Source: Leptofilum sp050292445 (GTDB lineage: Bacteria > Chloroflexota > Anaerolineae > Promineifilales > Promineifilaceae). From it: 13,856 nucleotides of DNA. Below the pieces are notes generated by a model. It was not told the origin of the DNA and made no database searches. It saw only the letters and a program-made list of their open reading frames with translations. The stretch lies in assembly GCA_050292445.1 (NCBI GenBank), contig JBNKLQ010000163.1, positions 1 to 13,856 of the forward strand. Direction: 5' to 3'. Made by a program: the position numbers and the translations under genes. This document shows positions 6,883-13,856 of this stretch, piece after piece. Every line of letters begins with the position of its first letter. Position 1 is the stretch's first letter.

Positions 6883-8403
6883 TCAGGCGGGCTTGAGGAC
6901 ACCACGCTCGGTAACGGCCGTTTCACGACGGCGGCGCACAATCGCCCACAGCGTCAAGACGGCAAACCCGGCAAGAGACAGCCAGCCAAACAAATCGCCA
7001 ATAATTGGATAGATAGTCGATACCCCGGAAGTAGGCACCTGGGCTACGATGACGCGTTGGCCCTCGCCGGAGGAATCCATGCGGGCCAGGACACGGCCGT
7101 AAGGATCGGTAATTACAGAAAGGCCGTTGTAAGCCACGCGAACCATGGAGACACCGTTCTCAATGGCCCGCAGAGTAGCCATATGAGCATGGACAGTTCC
7201 TACAACCTCGTATTCCGCGGCGGGCGACAGCAAGATATCAACATCCTTGCGGCCTGCCTGAAGCACCGAGCTAGGGAAGTCAGTGTCCCAGCAAATGATG
7301 CCGGAAAGCACACCAAAAGGCGTTACGGCCGTGCGCAGGATGCCATCTCCAGTAAACCGGCCTTCCTCGAAGACAGCACCGCCATACTTGAAGTGCTCAA
7401 GAACAACTTCGCCATTAGGGTCAACCACTACCAATTTCTGTTCGTAGGGAGTGTCGTCGGTGTACATGGTTGCCAGCCCCATGGCCAGGTAGAAGCCTTC
7501 CCGGCGGGTGAGTTCCTGCGCCCGGGCAATGAGAGCAGCCTCATCCTCGGCGGGTACGGTGACACCAAATTCCGGCCATACTACAAGCTGTGCTCCAGCT
7601 TCAGCCTCGCGCGCTGTCTCCTCAAAGAAAATATCGGCGCGTTCGGCGCTCATCTGCCGGAAAGCGGGCCAATCTTCATTCATGGCCTTTACCCAATCAG
7701 GATGAGTGCCGCGGAAGTCTACCGGAACGATGCCAGCAACGCGCACTGTTTCGGTTGGTGCAGGAGCAAACCAAAGGCGTGCCTGCCCATAAAACAGCAC
7801 CAGCAGCATGACGCCCCCAAAAACAAATATGGCCCGCTTCACATTAGGCAGCGCAAAATCATGAGCCCACAACCAGGCGACAGTGCTGCCAAACCAGCCC
7901 ATCAAGAATGACAATCCCCACAACCCGGTGATTGAGGCCAGCTGCAGCAGGGGTAGGTTATCCAGAATGGCGTATGATTGCGTGCCATAACTACCTATTG
8001 GGTTGGTAAGGTTGTTGATAAATTCCATGCTCGTGTAGACAAGGGGGAACACCAGGGTGGCGCTAAAACCGGGCAACCGTGGCCCCAGCAGCCGGTCGGC
8101 CAGGGGGGCGAGGGGGGTGATGATGGCCGCGCCAATGGCGATAGTCATCGTCATTGGCCCCAGAAAATCGGGCAAAGCAATAATCGCCGTAATTAGGGCC
8201 GATAGCCCCAGCAGCACATAGCCTACCCAGGCTCGCCGCACCCCGTGCATAAAGCGAATTGTAAAAATAGAACTGATCCAGGCAGCTACAGGAATGACCC
8301 AGTTGCCAATGGAAATGGACACTATCCCCAGCGCAGTTGCCAGCAGCAGCCAGAGATATGTCCACCGGTCCTCAATTGGATATTGAAAATGTTTCTCGTT
8401 CAT
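6883..8403 (-). CDS. Apolipoprotein N-acyltransferase-like carbon-nitrogen hydrolase
   Basis: A 506-residue enzyme joining an N-terminal membrane domain (about residues 15-210, six to seven helices) to a nitrilase-superfamily domain (about 220-460) and a last helix (470-489). This is the layout of Lnt, which transfers an acyl chain from phospholipid to the N-terminal cysteine of lipoproteins at the outer face of the membrane. The Glu-Lys-Cys triad is visible as E278 in VVWPEFG, K339 in EHFKYGG and C371 in GIICWDTDFP. The last is CWD rather than the CYE typical of proteobacterial Lnt. LLSPAAEY and ATLRAIENG also fit the family. ATG 8403 has GAGGAGG (8411-8417) 7 bases upstream. Three ACGGCCGT copies lie inside. 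If the host is a monoderm Chloroflexota, the true acceptor may differ from the E. coli lipoprotein route. Assignment to the superfamily is firm; the exact reaction is less so. Confidence 0.88.
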   Translation of the reverse strand: MNEKHFQYPIEDRWTYLWLLLATALGIVSISIGNWVIPVAAWISSIFTIRFMHGVRRAWVGYVLLGLSALITAIIALPDFLGPMTMTIAIGAAIITPLAPLADRLLGPRLPGFSATLVFPLVYTSMEFINNLTNPIGSYGTQSYAILDNLPLLQLASITGLWGLSFLMGWFGSTVAWLWAHDFALPNVKRAIFVFGGVMLLVLFYGQARLWFAPAPTETVRVAGIVPVDFRGTHPDWVKAMNEDWPAFRQMSAERADIFFEETAREAEAGAQLVVWPEFGVTVPAEDEAALIARAQELTRREGFYLAMGLATMYTDDTPYEQKLVVVDPNGEVVLEHFKYGGAVFEEGRFTGDGILRTAVTPFGVLSGIICWDTDFPSSVLQAGRKDVDILLSPAAEYEVVGTVHAHMATLRAIENGVSMVRVAYNGLSVITDPYGRVLARMDSSGEGQRVIVAQVPTSGVSTIYPIIGDLFGWLSLAGFAVLTLWAIVRRRRETAVTERGVLKPA

Positions 8404-8418
8404 TAGATTTCCTCCTCA

Positions 8419-8450
8419 GGGGGGGCAAGCACAGACTTTGTCTGACCCCC
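8419..8450 (-). promoter_or_regulatory. Leader hairpin directly upstream of the Lnt-like gene's ribosome site
   Basis: CAGAC (8432-8436) and GTCTG (8440-8444) close a 3-base loop. A seven-G run (8419-8425) can pair with five C (8446-8450) to lengthen the stem across an asymmetric internal loop. In the minus-strand transcript this structure ends immediately before GAGGAGG, leaving the ribosome site free. It may stabilise the mRNA or be another REP-like repeat. Confidence 0.35.
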
Positions 8451-8501
8451 GACAAAACAGTTTGGGACTTTGGGAACTGATGGGGTCGATCGCCTATGTG
8501 G

Positions 8502-8520
8502 GTCGGATTGGCAATCCGAC
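8502..8520. repeat. REP-like palindrome GTCGGATT-GGC-AATCCGAC
   Basis: A perfect 8-bp stem with a 3-base loop in the gap between the first LuxR-type gene and the Lnt-like gene. There is no T tract on either side, which argues against an intrinsic terminator. Short palindromes of this shape are often dispersed repeats in bacterial genomes; copy number cannot be judged from one window. Confidence 0.5.
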
Positions 8521-8612
8521 TTACGCACATGTGCCATTCACCCCGCGAAATCCTAAAGAGCCAACAGTTTGAACCCTTGTATTTAGGATAAAAAAGGCAG
8601 CGAAGAATGTCG

Positions 8613-8652
8613 TCACCCACAGCGGGTGATTTGGGGGTGATTTAGCGGGTGA
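8613..8652. repeat. GGGTGATTT triplicate and small hairpin after the LuxR-type gene
   Basis: GGGTGATTT occurs at 8624-8632 and 8635-8643, and GGGTGA again at 8647-8652, at 11 to 12 base steps. TCACCC (8613-8618) can pair with GGGTGA (8624-8629) around a 5-base loop. On the minus strand a six-T run follows only some 18 bases later. This could be a weak terminator for the regulator gene ending at 8660, but the spacing is poor. Confidence 0.35.
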
Positions 8653-8659
8653 GGCTGAT

Positions 8660-11329
8660 TTATTCGGTGGGGAGTAAATGGAGAGTGTGGGCGCGGGAAA
8701 CGGCCGTTTTCCGATCATTCACGCCTAACTTTTCGTAGATATGCTTTAAGTGCGTTTTCACCGTGTTCACAGACAGCACCAGCGTTTGGGCGATTTCAGC
8801 GTTGGTGTGCCGCCTGGCCAAAAGCTGCACAATCTCTAACTCGCGCTCGCTAAGCGGCTCGACTAACTGGGCTGCGTCAGTTGGGGGTGGTCCTGGCAGC
8901 ACAGGCGCGGGAGCAGCTACCGGGAAATGGGACAGCAATTGATTGACATAATCAATCTGCACCTTTTGCGCGACGGCCTGTTGCAGCAGCGTCACCAATG
9001 GTGTCCCCTTTTCGACAAAGGTGCGCACCAGCCCCATTGGCTGCGCCAGGGTTAGCGCCTCTTGCAAGAATGGCAACGCCTCATGGGCATCAGCAGCGGC
9101 CAATGCCTGCAGCAAACAAATCTCCACCACGCCCCACACCAGGCGTGCCGCCTGCGCCTGTTCGTACAGCGTTTCGAGCTTGTGTATGGCGGCATCGTTT
9201 TGGCCCTGGGCCAGGAGCAGGCGGGCCGGGGTCAGGTGCAGGCGGGGGAAGAAAGGTGAGCCGTCAGCCGGTTCAGTCACTTTACTCGCCCAATGAACGG
9301 CCGTCGCCAAATCATCTTGCGCCAAGGCAATTTGTACGTGAACGGCCGCATTGCAAGCCTGGGTAAAAGGCGGCATCTGGTGCTGCTCAGTCAGGGCGTG
9401 CATTCGGGCCAATGCCTGTGCCGTCCCCACAGTGTCGCCTTGTGCCTGCTTCAGCAGCGCCCAGCCGCGCAAAACACCACCCAAAAGCTCCACGTTACCG
9501 ATTGCCTGGACCCACCTCTCCGCCTGCGCCAGATGCGTTGCGGCCGCATCCAAATCGTTCCATTCAAACAGAAAAGCGGCCAGAACACGGTGCGCCAAGG
9601 CCGAGGTGGGGCTATCGGCCCCGGAAGCCAGTGCTTGGTGCAACATGTCGGCCGCCTGCGCCAGCTTGCCTTGTGTCCCCTGCACAACTGCCAAAAAACC
9701 AACAGCCATATCTCTTGCATAATGATTGCGCGCCTGTTCGGCCGTAAAACGCGCTTCGGTCAATACCCGCTCGGCGTCCGCCACCTGGCCGGCATTCCAG
9801 TGAGCAATGCCCAGATTGACCATCAGCACAGCACGGTTGGAAACCTGCCCGGTCGGCAGCAGCGCCAGCGCCCGCTGCGATAAGGCAATGGTGCGGGGCA
9901 CGTCGTACCTTGTTCGTGCCAGATATGCTTGGGCCAGCAGCACTTGAGCCAGAAACTCAGGGACCTGCTCTGCTTGTTGCGCCAATTTATCCAGATGTGG
10001 TTCTGCCGCATCTAATTGCCCGCCCAAGATGAGCGTCCACACGTATTGCATGGCCAGCGGTGGCTGTTGAGCAAGGAGGTCAGGAGGAAGCTGGGCCAGC
10101 CAGTGCAGCAGCGTTCTGGCCTCGCCTCGACGCAGCATACGTTCGCTCACGGCCAGCATGGCGTCTGCTGCCTGCGGCCACGCCCTGGCCGCTAAAAAAT
10201 GAGGGATGGCTTCGTTGACGAACTCCTGGTTTTGAAACCATTGGGCGGCGCGACGGTGCAGCGGCGCTATGTCTGGATTCACAAGCTGCAAGCGATGCTG
10301 TAACAGTTCGGCAAACAGGTGATGGTAGCGAAACCACTCCTGATTCTCATCCAGGGGAATCAGAAACAAATTGGCGTGCAGCAGTTCTTGCAATACCTGG
10401 GCGCTATCGGTCCGCCCTGTGACCGCATCGCACAAGGCTGCATTGAAGCGAATGAGAAAGGAGGTGTGCAGCAAGAAGGTCTGAATATCGGCCGTTTGTT
10501 GGGCGATCACTTCCTCAATGAGATAGTCCAGCAGGTAGCGGCTGCTGCCGGTGAAGGAGCGAATGAAGGCAGCCGCATCCTCGCTTTGCTGCATAGACAG
10601 CGCTGCCAATTGCAGACCGGCAATCCAGCCTTCGGTACGCGATTCCAATGCAGCGACATCGGTAAAATCAAGCAGAAGTCCTTTGATATCACGGAGGAAA
10701 ACGGCCGCTTCCTCCACTGTAAAGCGCAAATCAGCCAGCCTTATTTCTGCCATTTGTCGTCGGGCGCGCAAACGGGCCAACGGCAGCATGGGGTCTTCAC
10801 GCGTAATGATGACCAGGTGAAAAGTTGAGGGTTGATTGTCCAACAAAAAAGTAATGGCGTCGTGAATGGCACGGTTAGTGATGAGGTGAAAATCATCAAG
10901 CACAAACACAATTGGTTGCGGTATAGGCGCACTGCTTAAATCTCGAATCAGACTGCCCATGAAGGCAGAGGGCGGCGGCTGTTCCGGAGCTTGCAGCATC
11001 CCCAGCACCATTTGCCCCCACGCCGGATTGATGGTTTGGAGTGCGGCCGTTAGATAGGCGAAAAAACGTGCTGGACTGTTATCTTGTTCATCAAGCGAGA
11101 GCCAGCACACCTTTACTTCCAACGATTGCTCAAGCCGCGTCACCCAATCTACGGTCAGCGTACTCTTACCAAATCCGGCTGGTGCCGAAATGAGGGATAG
11201 ACGGCCAGAAAATGACTGCGCTTGGGCATCTAAGCCACGGTTGAGTTTATCTAAAAGACGATGACGGGGAACGATGGATTTCCGGATTGCAGGAATATTG
11301 AGCTTGGTTGGTAAAATTTCAAAAAGCAT
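8660..11329 (-). CDS. MalT-type LuxR family transcriptional regulator (STAND ATPase), complete
   Basis: An 889-residue signal-transduction regulator. Residues 1-35 carry the family start LPTKLNIP...IVPRHRLLDKLNRGL. A STAND-type NTPase domain follows, with Walker A APAGFGKS (49-56), WLSLDEQDN (76-84), Walker B IVFVLDDFH (140-148) and ITREDP. A winged-helix/arm region ends near LIPLDENQEWFRYHHLFAELL. The middle, about 370-790, is a TPR-like helical array rich in A, L and Q that should bind the inducer or partner. Residues 826-889 form a LuxR-type helix-turn-helix (LSERELEIVQLLARRHTNAE, then NTVKTHLKHIYEKLGV). Family members are kept inactive by ADP and oligomerise with ATP and ligand to activate promoters. 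ATG 11329 lacks a clear Shine-Dalgarno, but the N-terminus matches the family. It is divergent from a paralogue 336 bases away. Targets are unknown; the downstream genes on the same strand are candidates. Confidence 0.93.
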   Translation of the reverse strand: MLFEILPTKLNIPAIRKSIVPRHRLLDKLNRGLDAQAQSFSGRLSLISAPAGFGKSTLTVDWVTRLEQSLEVKVCWLSLDEQDNSPARFFAYLTAALQTINPAWGQMVLGMLQAPEQPPPSAFMGSLIRDLSSAPIPQPIVFVLDDFHLITNRAIHDAITFLLDNQPSTFHLVIITREDPMLPLARLRARRQMAEIRLADLRFTVEEAAVFLRDIKGLLLDFTDVAALESRTEGWIAGLQLAALSMQQSEDAAAFIRSFTGSSRYLLDYLIEEVIAQQTADIQTFLLHTSFLIRFNAALCDAVTGRTDSAQVLQELLHANLFLIPLDENQEWFRYHHLFAELLQHRLQLVNPDIAPLHRRAAQWFQNQEFVNEAIPHFLAARAWPQAADAMLAVSERMLRRGEARTLLHWLAQLPPDLLAQQPPLAMQYVWTLILGGQLDAAEPHLDKLAQQAEQVPEFLAQVLLAQAYLARTRYDVPRTIALSQRALALLPTGQVSNRAVLMVNLGIAHWNAGQVADAERVLTEARFTAEQARNHYARDMAVGFLAVVQGTQGKLAQAADMLHQALASGADSPTSALAHRVLAAFLFEWNDLDAAATHLAQAERWVQAIGNVELLGGVLRGWALLKQAQGDTVGTAQALARMHALTEQHQMPPFTQACNAAVHVQIALAQDDLATAVHWASKVTEPADGSPFFPRLHLTPARLLLAQGQNDAAIHKLETLYEQAQAARLVWGVVEICLLQALAAADAHEALPFLQEALTLAQPMGLVRTFVEKGTPLVTLLQQAVAQKVQIDYVNQLLSHFPVAAPAPVLPGPPPTDAAQLVEPLSERELEIVQLLARRHTNAEIAQTLVLSVNTVKTHLKHIYEKLGVNDRKTAVSRAHTLHLLPTE

Positions 11330-11464
11330 TTGACCGTCGCCCGGCTACCCACTCTTTGCTACCAGGATATGCTGCAAACAAATTTATCTTTTTACAGAAA
11401 GGAATTCGTTCAGTTTTAAAGCGATAATATGTTTGAATATTAACATCATGCTTATTCCAAAAGG

Positions 11465-11500
11465 GTCTCACGAGTGCTAATTGTAATGCGAATTAGAGAC
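11465..11500. promoter_or_regulatory. Interrupted inverted repeat, possible operator
   Basis: CTAATT (11477-11482) and AATTAG (11491-11496) form a 6-bp dyad with 8 bases between. The outer GTCTC (11465-11469) matches GAGAC (11496-11500), sharing one base with the inner arm. A dyad in a divergent promoter region is where an activator or repressor would bind. Both neighbours encode LuxR-type DNA-binding proteins, so autoregulation is possible (inference). Confidence 0.35.
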
Positions 11501-11537
11501 AAACATCATCAAAGCGTAACCTGCAAAGTGACGTGAA

Positions 11538-11551
11538 CCCACTTTAGTGGG
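11538..11551. repeat. Short palindrome CCCACT-TT-AGTGGG
   Basis: A perfect 6-bp dyad with a 2-base centre (or 5 bp with a 4-base loop) in the divergent region. It resembles in shape the other small intergenic palindromes of this window. It could be an operator or a REP-like unit. Confidence 0.4.
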
Positions 11552-11631
11552 CGCGGAAATAACTCAGATTGTTTTGTCGAACAGCCGCAGCCAACCAATT
11601 TCTTGAATAATAAATCATTCCTTTCTACATA

Positions 11632-11659
11632 TTGCCTGAAATAATGTTTCTCCTATAAT
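11632..11659 (+). promoter_or_regulatory. Sigma-70-type promoter of the right-hand regulator, predicting a leaderless mRNA
   Basis: TTGCCT (11632-11637) is a fair -35, followed by a 16-base spacer and a perfect TATAAT (11654-11659). Only six T separate the -10 from ATG 11666, so the A of the start codon falls at the expected transcription start. No Shine-Dalgarno could fit. The element supports both the chosen start codon and a leaderless transcript. Confidence 0.65.
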
Positions 11660-11665
11660 TTTTTT

Positions 11666-13856
11666 ATGGTTGGCAACCTGTTGCAAACGAAATTACATGA
11701 ACCGCAGTTACGGCCGTTTCTGGTTTCTCGCTCCTGTCTGATCCAACAGCTCAATCAGGGCACCCAGCAAGGTTGCAAGCTCATCCTTGTTTCGGCACCG
11801 GCCGGTTTTGGGAAAACAACATTTGCTTCCCTTTGGCTACAAAAGCAGGCTGAGACATCGGTCGCTTGGTTATCCTTGGATGAACAAGATAATCATCTGT
11901 ATCACTTTTGGATTTATGTAATTGCGGCGTTGCAAACGGCCGTTCCCCACATTGGCATCACTGCGCAAAGCACCCTACAATCCGATACTCAAACCGCTAT
12001 TGAATCGGTGCTTATCTCCCTGCTCAATGATATTGCCAACCATGCTGACTCCATGCTACTGGTGCTGGATGATTTGCACAGCATCACTCAGCCCGTTATT
12101 TATGACAGCCTGGACTTTTTTCTGGACCATCAACCGCCAAATCTGCGGCTGCTCATCGCGACACGGGAAGACCCGCCGCTGCACCTATCGCGGCTGCGTG
12201 TACGGGGCCAGCTTTGCGAAATTCGAGCTGCCAATTTGCGTTTTTCGGCAGATGAAACGGCTATTTTCCTCAATGATCTCCTCAAGCTCAACTGCACCGA
12301 TAGGGCCTTGGTAGCCCTTACCCGGCGCACTGAAGGTTGGGCTGCCGGGCTTCAGTTAGCCGCCCTGGCGCTGCAATCCCCCCGTGCAGGCACAGAATCG
12401 CCTGACTTCATCGCCGCTTTCAGCGGCAGCGACCGCTTCATTACCGATTACCTGATTGATGAGGTATTGTCACAGCAAGAAACGGCCGTTCAGCAATTCC
12501 TGCGACGCACATCAATTTTGAGCCGGTTCAACGCAGAGCTATGCGAAGCAGTGATGAAGGCTGGAGATTGGGACTCAGAGATAACACATGCTTCAAACCC
12601 CACTTTCCAATCTCGTTCCATCCTTGACTACTTGGAACGCGCCAACCTCTTTCTCGTGCCGCTGGACAATGAACGGCGTTGGTACCGTTACCACCATCTC
12701 TTCGCTGAATTTTTGCGACAACGGCTGAGGGAAATCGAAGCCGACATCGACCCGCAGCTTAATCGGAATGCCGCCCAGTGGCTAGCCACAAACGGGCGTC
12801 CGCAGGAAGCTGTTCACTACGCGCTGGCCGCCGATGATGACTGGTTTGCAGCCAAGATGATTGAAAAAGCTGCCCCGCAGATTTTGCGGGCAGCAGATGC
12901 GGCCATCGTGCAAAAGTGGATCGAACAACTACCCGATGCGATTTTAGCAAAACGGCCGTTTCTCAACATTTACTACGCCTGGGCATTGACCGTGACGGGA
13001 GCTGCCGGAAATGTTGACGATTATCTGGAAACGGCCGTTTCCCTCAGCCAACAAGCCGCGCCCGTCGACCGCCAACTCATCACCGGCATGGTCGCCGCGC
13101 ACCGGGCCTATGCTGCCATGTTTGCCGGGTCGCACGAAGCCGCCGGACAACTGGCGCAGCAGGCTTTGACGGCGCTGCCCGATACCCACCTGGCGCTGCG
13201 GGCGCGCACAGCCGCCGTGCTGGGCAACAGCCACAACTACGCCGGACAGCTGGATGCAGCCATTCATGCTTATCGCGACGCTATTGGCTGGTGCGAAGCG
13301 ATTGGTGATGTCTCCAACGCCACGTTTACGCTGTGCAGCCTGGCCGAGATTTATTTTGACCGGATGCAGCTTTCGCTCACGGCACAAACCTATCAGGAAG
13401 TGTTTGATTTTGCCCAACGCCACACCGGCAGTACCGACAACCCGTTCACCGGCTTTGCCCATTTTGCCGTCGGCCGCGTGGCCCGTGAACAGAATGAATT
13501 GGATACCGCCCTGGCTCAGATGAAACACGGCGTAGCCCTTTGCCGCGAATGGCGGCAGGCGTACAGCCTGGTCATCGGGTTGATGGACCTGGGCATTTTG
13601 TATACGATGCGCGGCGAATGGACGCAGGCGCGGCAGATGTTGCAGGAAGCACGGCCGTTGGCTCAGACTGCCTCGCCGGAATGGGGCGGCGGCATGGTGG
13701 ATGCGCTGCTGGCCCGGCTGGCCCTGGCTCAGGGCGACGTGGATGCAGCGGCGCAGTGGGCGGCCGGCTGCGGTTTTGCCCCCGATGATGCGCCATCCTA
13801 TGAACTGACCCTCGTCAACTTCACCCTGGCGCGGACGCTCATTGCCCAAAACCATT
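11666..13856 (+). CDS. MalT-type LuxR family transcriptional regulator (STAND ATPase), 3' end outside window
   Basis: The frame is open from ATG 11666 to the last base (730 codons) without a stop, so the C-terminal part is missing. Its start MVGNLLQTKLHEPQLRPFLV is the family pattern TKLxxPxxRPxLVSR. The NTPase domain shows Walker A APAGFGKT (44-51), WLSLDEQDN, Walker B LVLDDLH (132-138) and ATREDPPLHLSRLR. RTEGWAAGLQLAALAL and RWYRYHHLFAEFLRQRL follow, then NEAVHYALAA-like and TPR-like repeats to the window edge. A LuxR helix-turn-helix is expected beyond 13856 but is not seen. It is a paralogue of the 889-residue regulator encoded divergently and shares its domain order. Its ATG lies at the predicted transcription start and has no Shine-Dalgarno. 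Six of the 18 ACGGCCGT palindromes fall here, in two different reading frames (TAV and RPF/RPL). The effector is unknown. Confidence 0.92.
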   Translation, partial: MVGNLLQTKLHEPQLRPFLVSRSCLIQQLNQGTQQGCKLILVSAPAGFGKTTFASLWLQKQAETSVAWLSLDEQDNHLYHFWIYVIAALQTAVPHIGITAQSTLQSDTQTAIESVLISLLNDIANHADSMLLVLDDLHSITQPVIYDSLDFFLDHQPPNLRLLIATREDPPLHLSRLRVRGQLCEIRAANLRFSADETAIFLNDLLKLNCTDRALVALTRRTEGWAAGLQLAALALQSPRAGTESPDFIAAFSGSDRFITDYLIDEVLSQQETAVQQFLRRTSILSRFNAELCEAVMKAGDWDSEITHASNPTFQSRSILDYLERANLFLVPLDNERRWYRYHHLFAEFLRQRLREIEADIDPQLNRNAAQWLATNGRPQEAVHYALAADDDWFAAKMIEKAAPQILRAADAAIVQKWIEQLPDAILAKRPFLNIYYAWALTVTGAAGNVDDYLETAVSLSQQAAPVDRQLITGMVAAHRAYAAMFAGSHEAAGQLAQQALTALPDTHLALRARTAAVLGNSHNYAGQLDAAIHAYRDAIGWCEAIGDVSNATFTLCSLAEIYFDRMQLSLTAQTYQEVFDFAQRHTGSTDNPFTGFAHFAVGRVAREQNELDTALAQMKHGVALCREWRQAYSLVIGLMDLGILYTMRGEWTQARQMLQEARPLAQTASPEWGGGMVDALLARLALAQGDVDAAAQWAAGCGFAPDDAPSYELTLVNFTLARTLIAQNH

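Larger units (their letters stand above)
11330..11665. other. AT-rich divergent intergenic region between two MalT-type regulators
   Basis: These 336 bases hold no convincing gene. They are clearly richer in A and T than the flanks. Three features stand out: the promoter of the right-hand gene (11632-11659), an interrupted inverted repeat at 11465-11500, and the palindrome at 11538-11551. AACATCAT occurs twice, at 11442-11449 and 11502-11509. For the left-hand gene, TATTAT on the minus strand near 11426-11431 could be a -10, but I see no good -35 partner. Confidence 0.7.
183..13658. repeat. Highly iterated palindrome ACGGCCGT (18 exact copies across the window)
   Basis: Exact copies start at 183, 228, 2037, 2598, 4260, 6143, 6178, 6914, 7093, 7325, 8700, 9297, 11710, 11936, 12482, 12952, 13031 and 13651. 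The favoured flanks give AAACGGCCGTTTC. One-base variants add more: ACGGCCGC at 3168, 3258, 9342 and 10701; TCGGCCGT at 3309, 9738 and 10488; GCGGCCGT at 11043. About 0.3 copies would be expected in this length at roughly 55% GC. Copies lie in every large gene except the ATPase gene, plus two between genes. In coding DNA they occur in all three frames (T-A-V, R-P, G-R), so selection acts on the DNA rather than on protein. This parallels HIP1 of cyanobacteria in behaviour but not in sequence. Confidence 0.85.

Noticed and set aside
6793..7911. Plus-strand open frame of 372 codons
   Set aside because: It is antisense to the Lnt-like gene, which has its catalytic triad, membrane helices and a strong ribosome site. 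No domain is seen in the antisense product.
8613..8652. Short CRISPR-like or tandem-repeat array
   Set aside because: The units are only 6-9 bases, three in number and imperfect, with no spacer pattern. It is noted only as a small repeat and possible weak terminator.
11922..12314. Plus-strand frame of 130 codons inside the second regulator
   Set aside because: It is the +1 shadow of the regulator's NTPase domain. The real frame gives Walker A, Walker B and the REDP motif without interruption, so there is no frameshift either.
183..13658. ACGGCCGT copies as insertion-sequence ends or transposon repeats
   Set aside because: The copies are 8-12 bases, evenly scattered and inside intact genes in all frames, with no common longer flanks or target duplications. 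Insertion would disrupt the genes.
12944..13855. Long minus-strand open frame (303 codons) at the right end
   Set aside because: It is antisense to the second MalT-type regulator, whose plus-strand translation has clear family motifs. The antisense product shows no recognisable domain and a composition rich in R, G, Q and H, typical of GC-rich shadow frames.

Overview
The window most likely comes from a filamentous or anaerobic-type Chloroflexota bacterium (Anaerolineae or a relative). This is an inference from three things. There are two very large MalT-type LuxR regulators, a kind these genomes carry in number. A small protein of a type I associate with Chloroflexota leads the ABC operon. 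An apolipoprotein N-acyltransferase-like enzyme sits among ABC exporter genes. No rRNA, tRNA, CRISPR array, transposase or phage gene was seen.

Layout, left to right. (1) Bases 2-2198, plus strand: the 3' end of a sulfatase gene, then 10 bases later a complete glycoside hydrolase family 3 gene. Together they look like a small carbohydrate-degradation operon. (2) Bases 2254-2284: a 9-bp stem terminator with its T tract on the minus strand, where the two halves of the window converge. (3) Bases 2312-6115, minus strand: a tightly packed operon of an 81-residue protein, an ABC ATPase and two ABC-2 type permeases. Its junctions are an ATG-less GTGA overlap and two TAGGAGG stop/Shine-Dalgarno overlaps. 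(4) Bases 6221-8403, minus strand: a six-helix membrane protein of unknown function and an Lnt-like carbon-nitrogen hydrolase with eight or so membrane segments. (5) Bases 8660-11329, minus strand: a complete 889-residue MalT/LuxR-type regulator. (6) Bases 11330-11665: an AT-rich divergent intergenic region. (7) Bases 11666-13856, plus strand: a second MalT-type regulator that runs off the end of the window. It starts directly at a consensus promoter, which predicts a leaderless mRNA.

The most striking non-gene signal is the palindrome ACGGCCGT. I count 18 exact copies in 13.9 kb, where about 0.3 would be expected by base composition. They lie in coding and non-coding DNA and in all three reading frames, usually flanked as AAACGGCCGTTTC. 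This resembles the highly iterated palindrome HIP1 of cyanobacteria, but the word is different. A second set of signals is four or five short intergenic hairpins with 2-5 base loops that look REP-like.

I do not see an obviously new multi-gene defence or biosynthetic system. The best candidates for something under-described are the iterated palindrome, the small protein coupled to the ABC exporter, and the leaderless divergent regulator pair.
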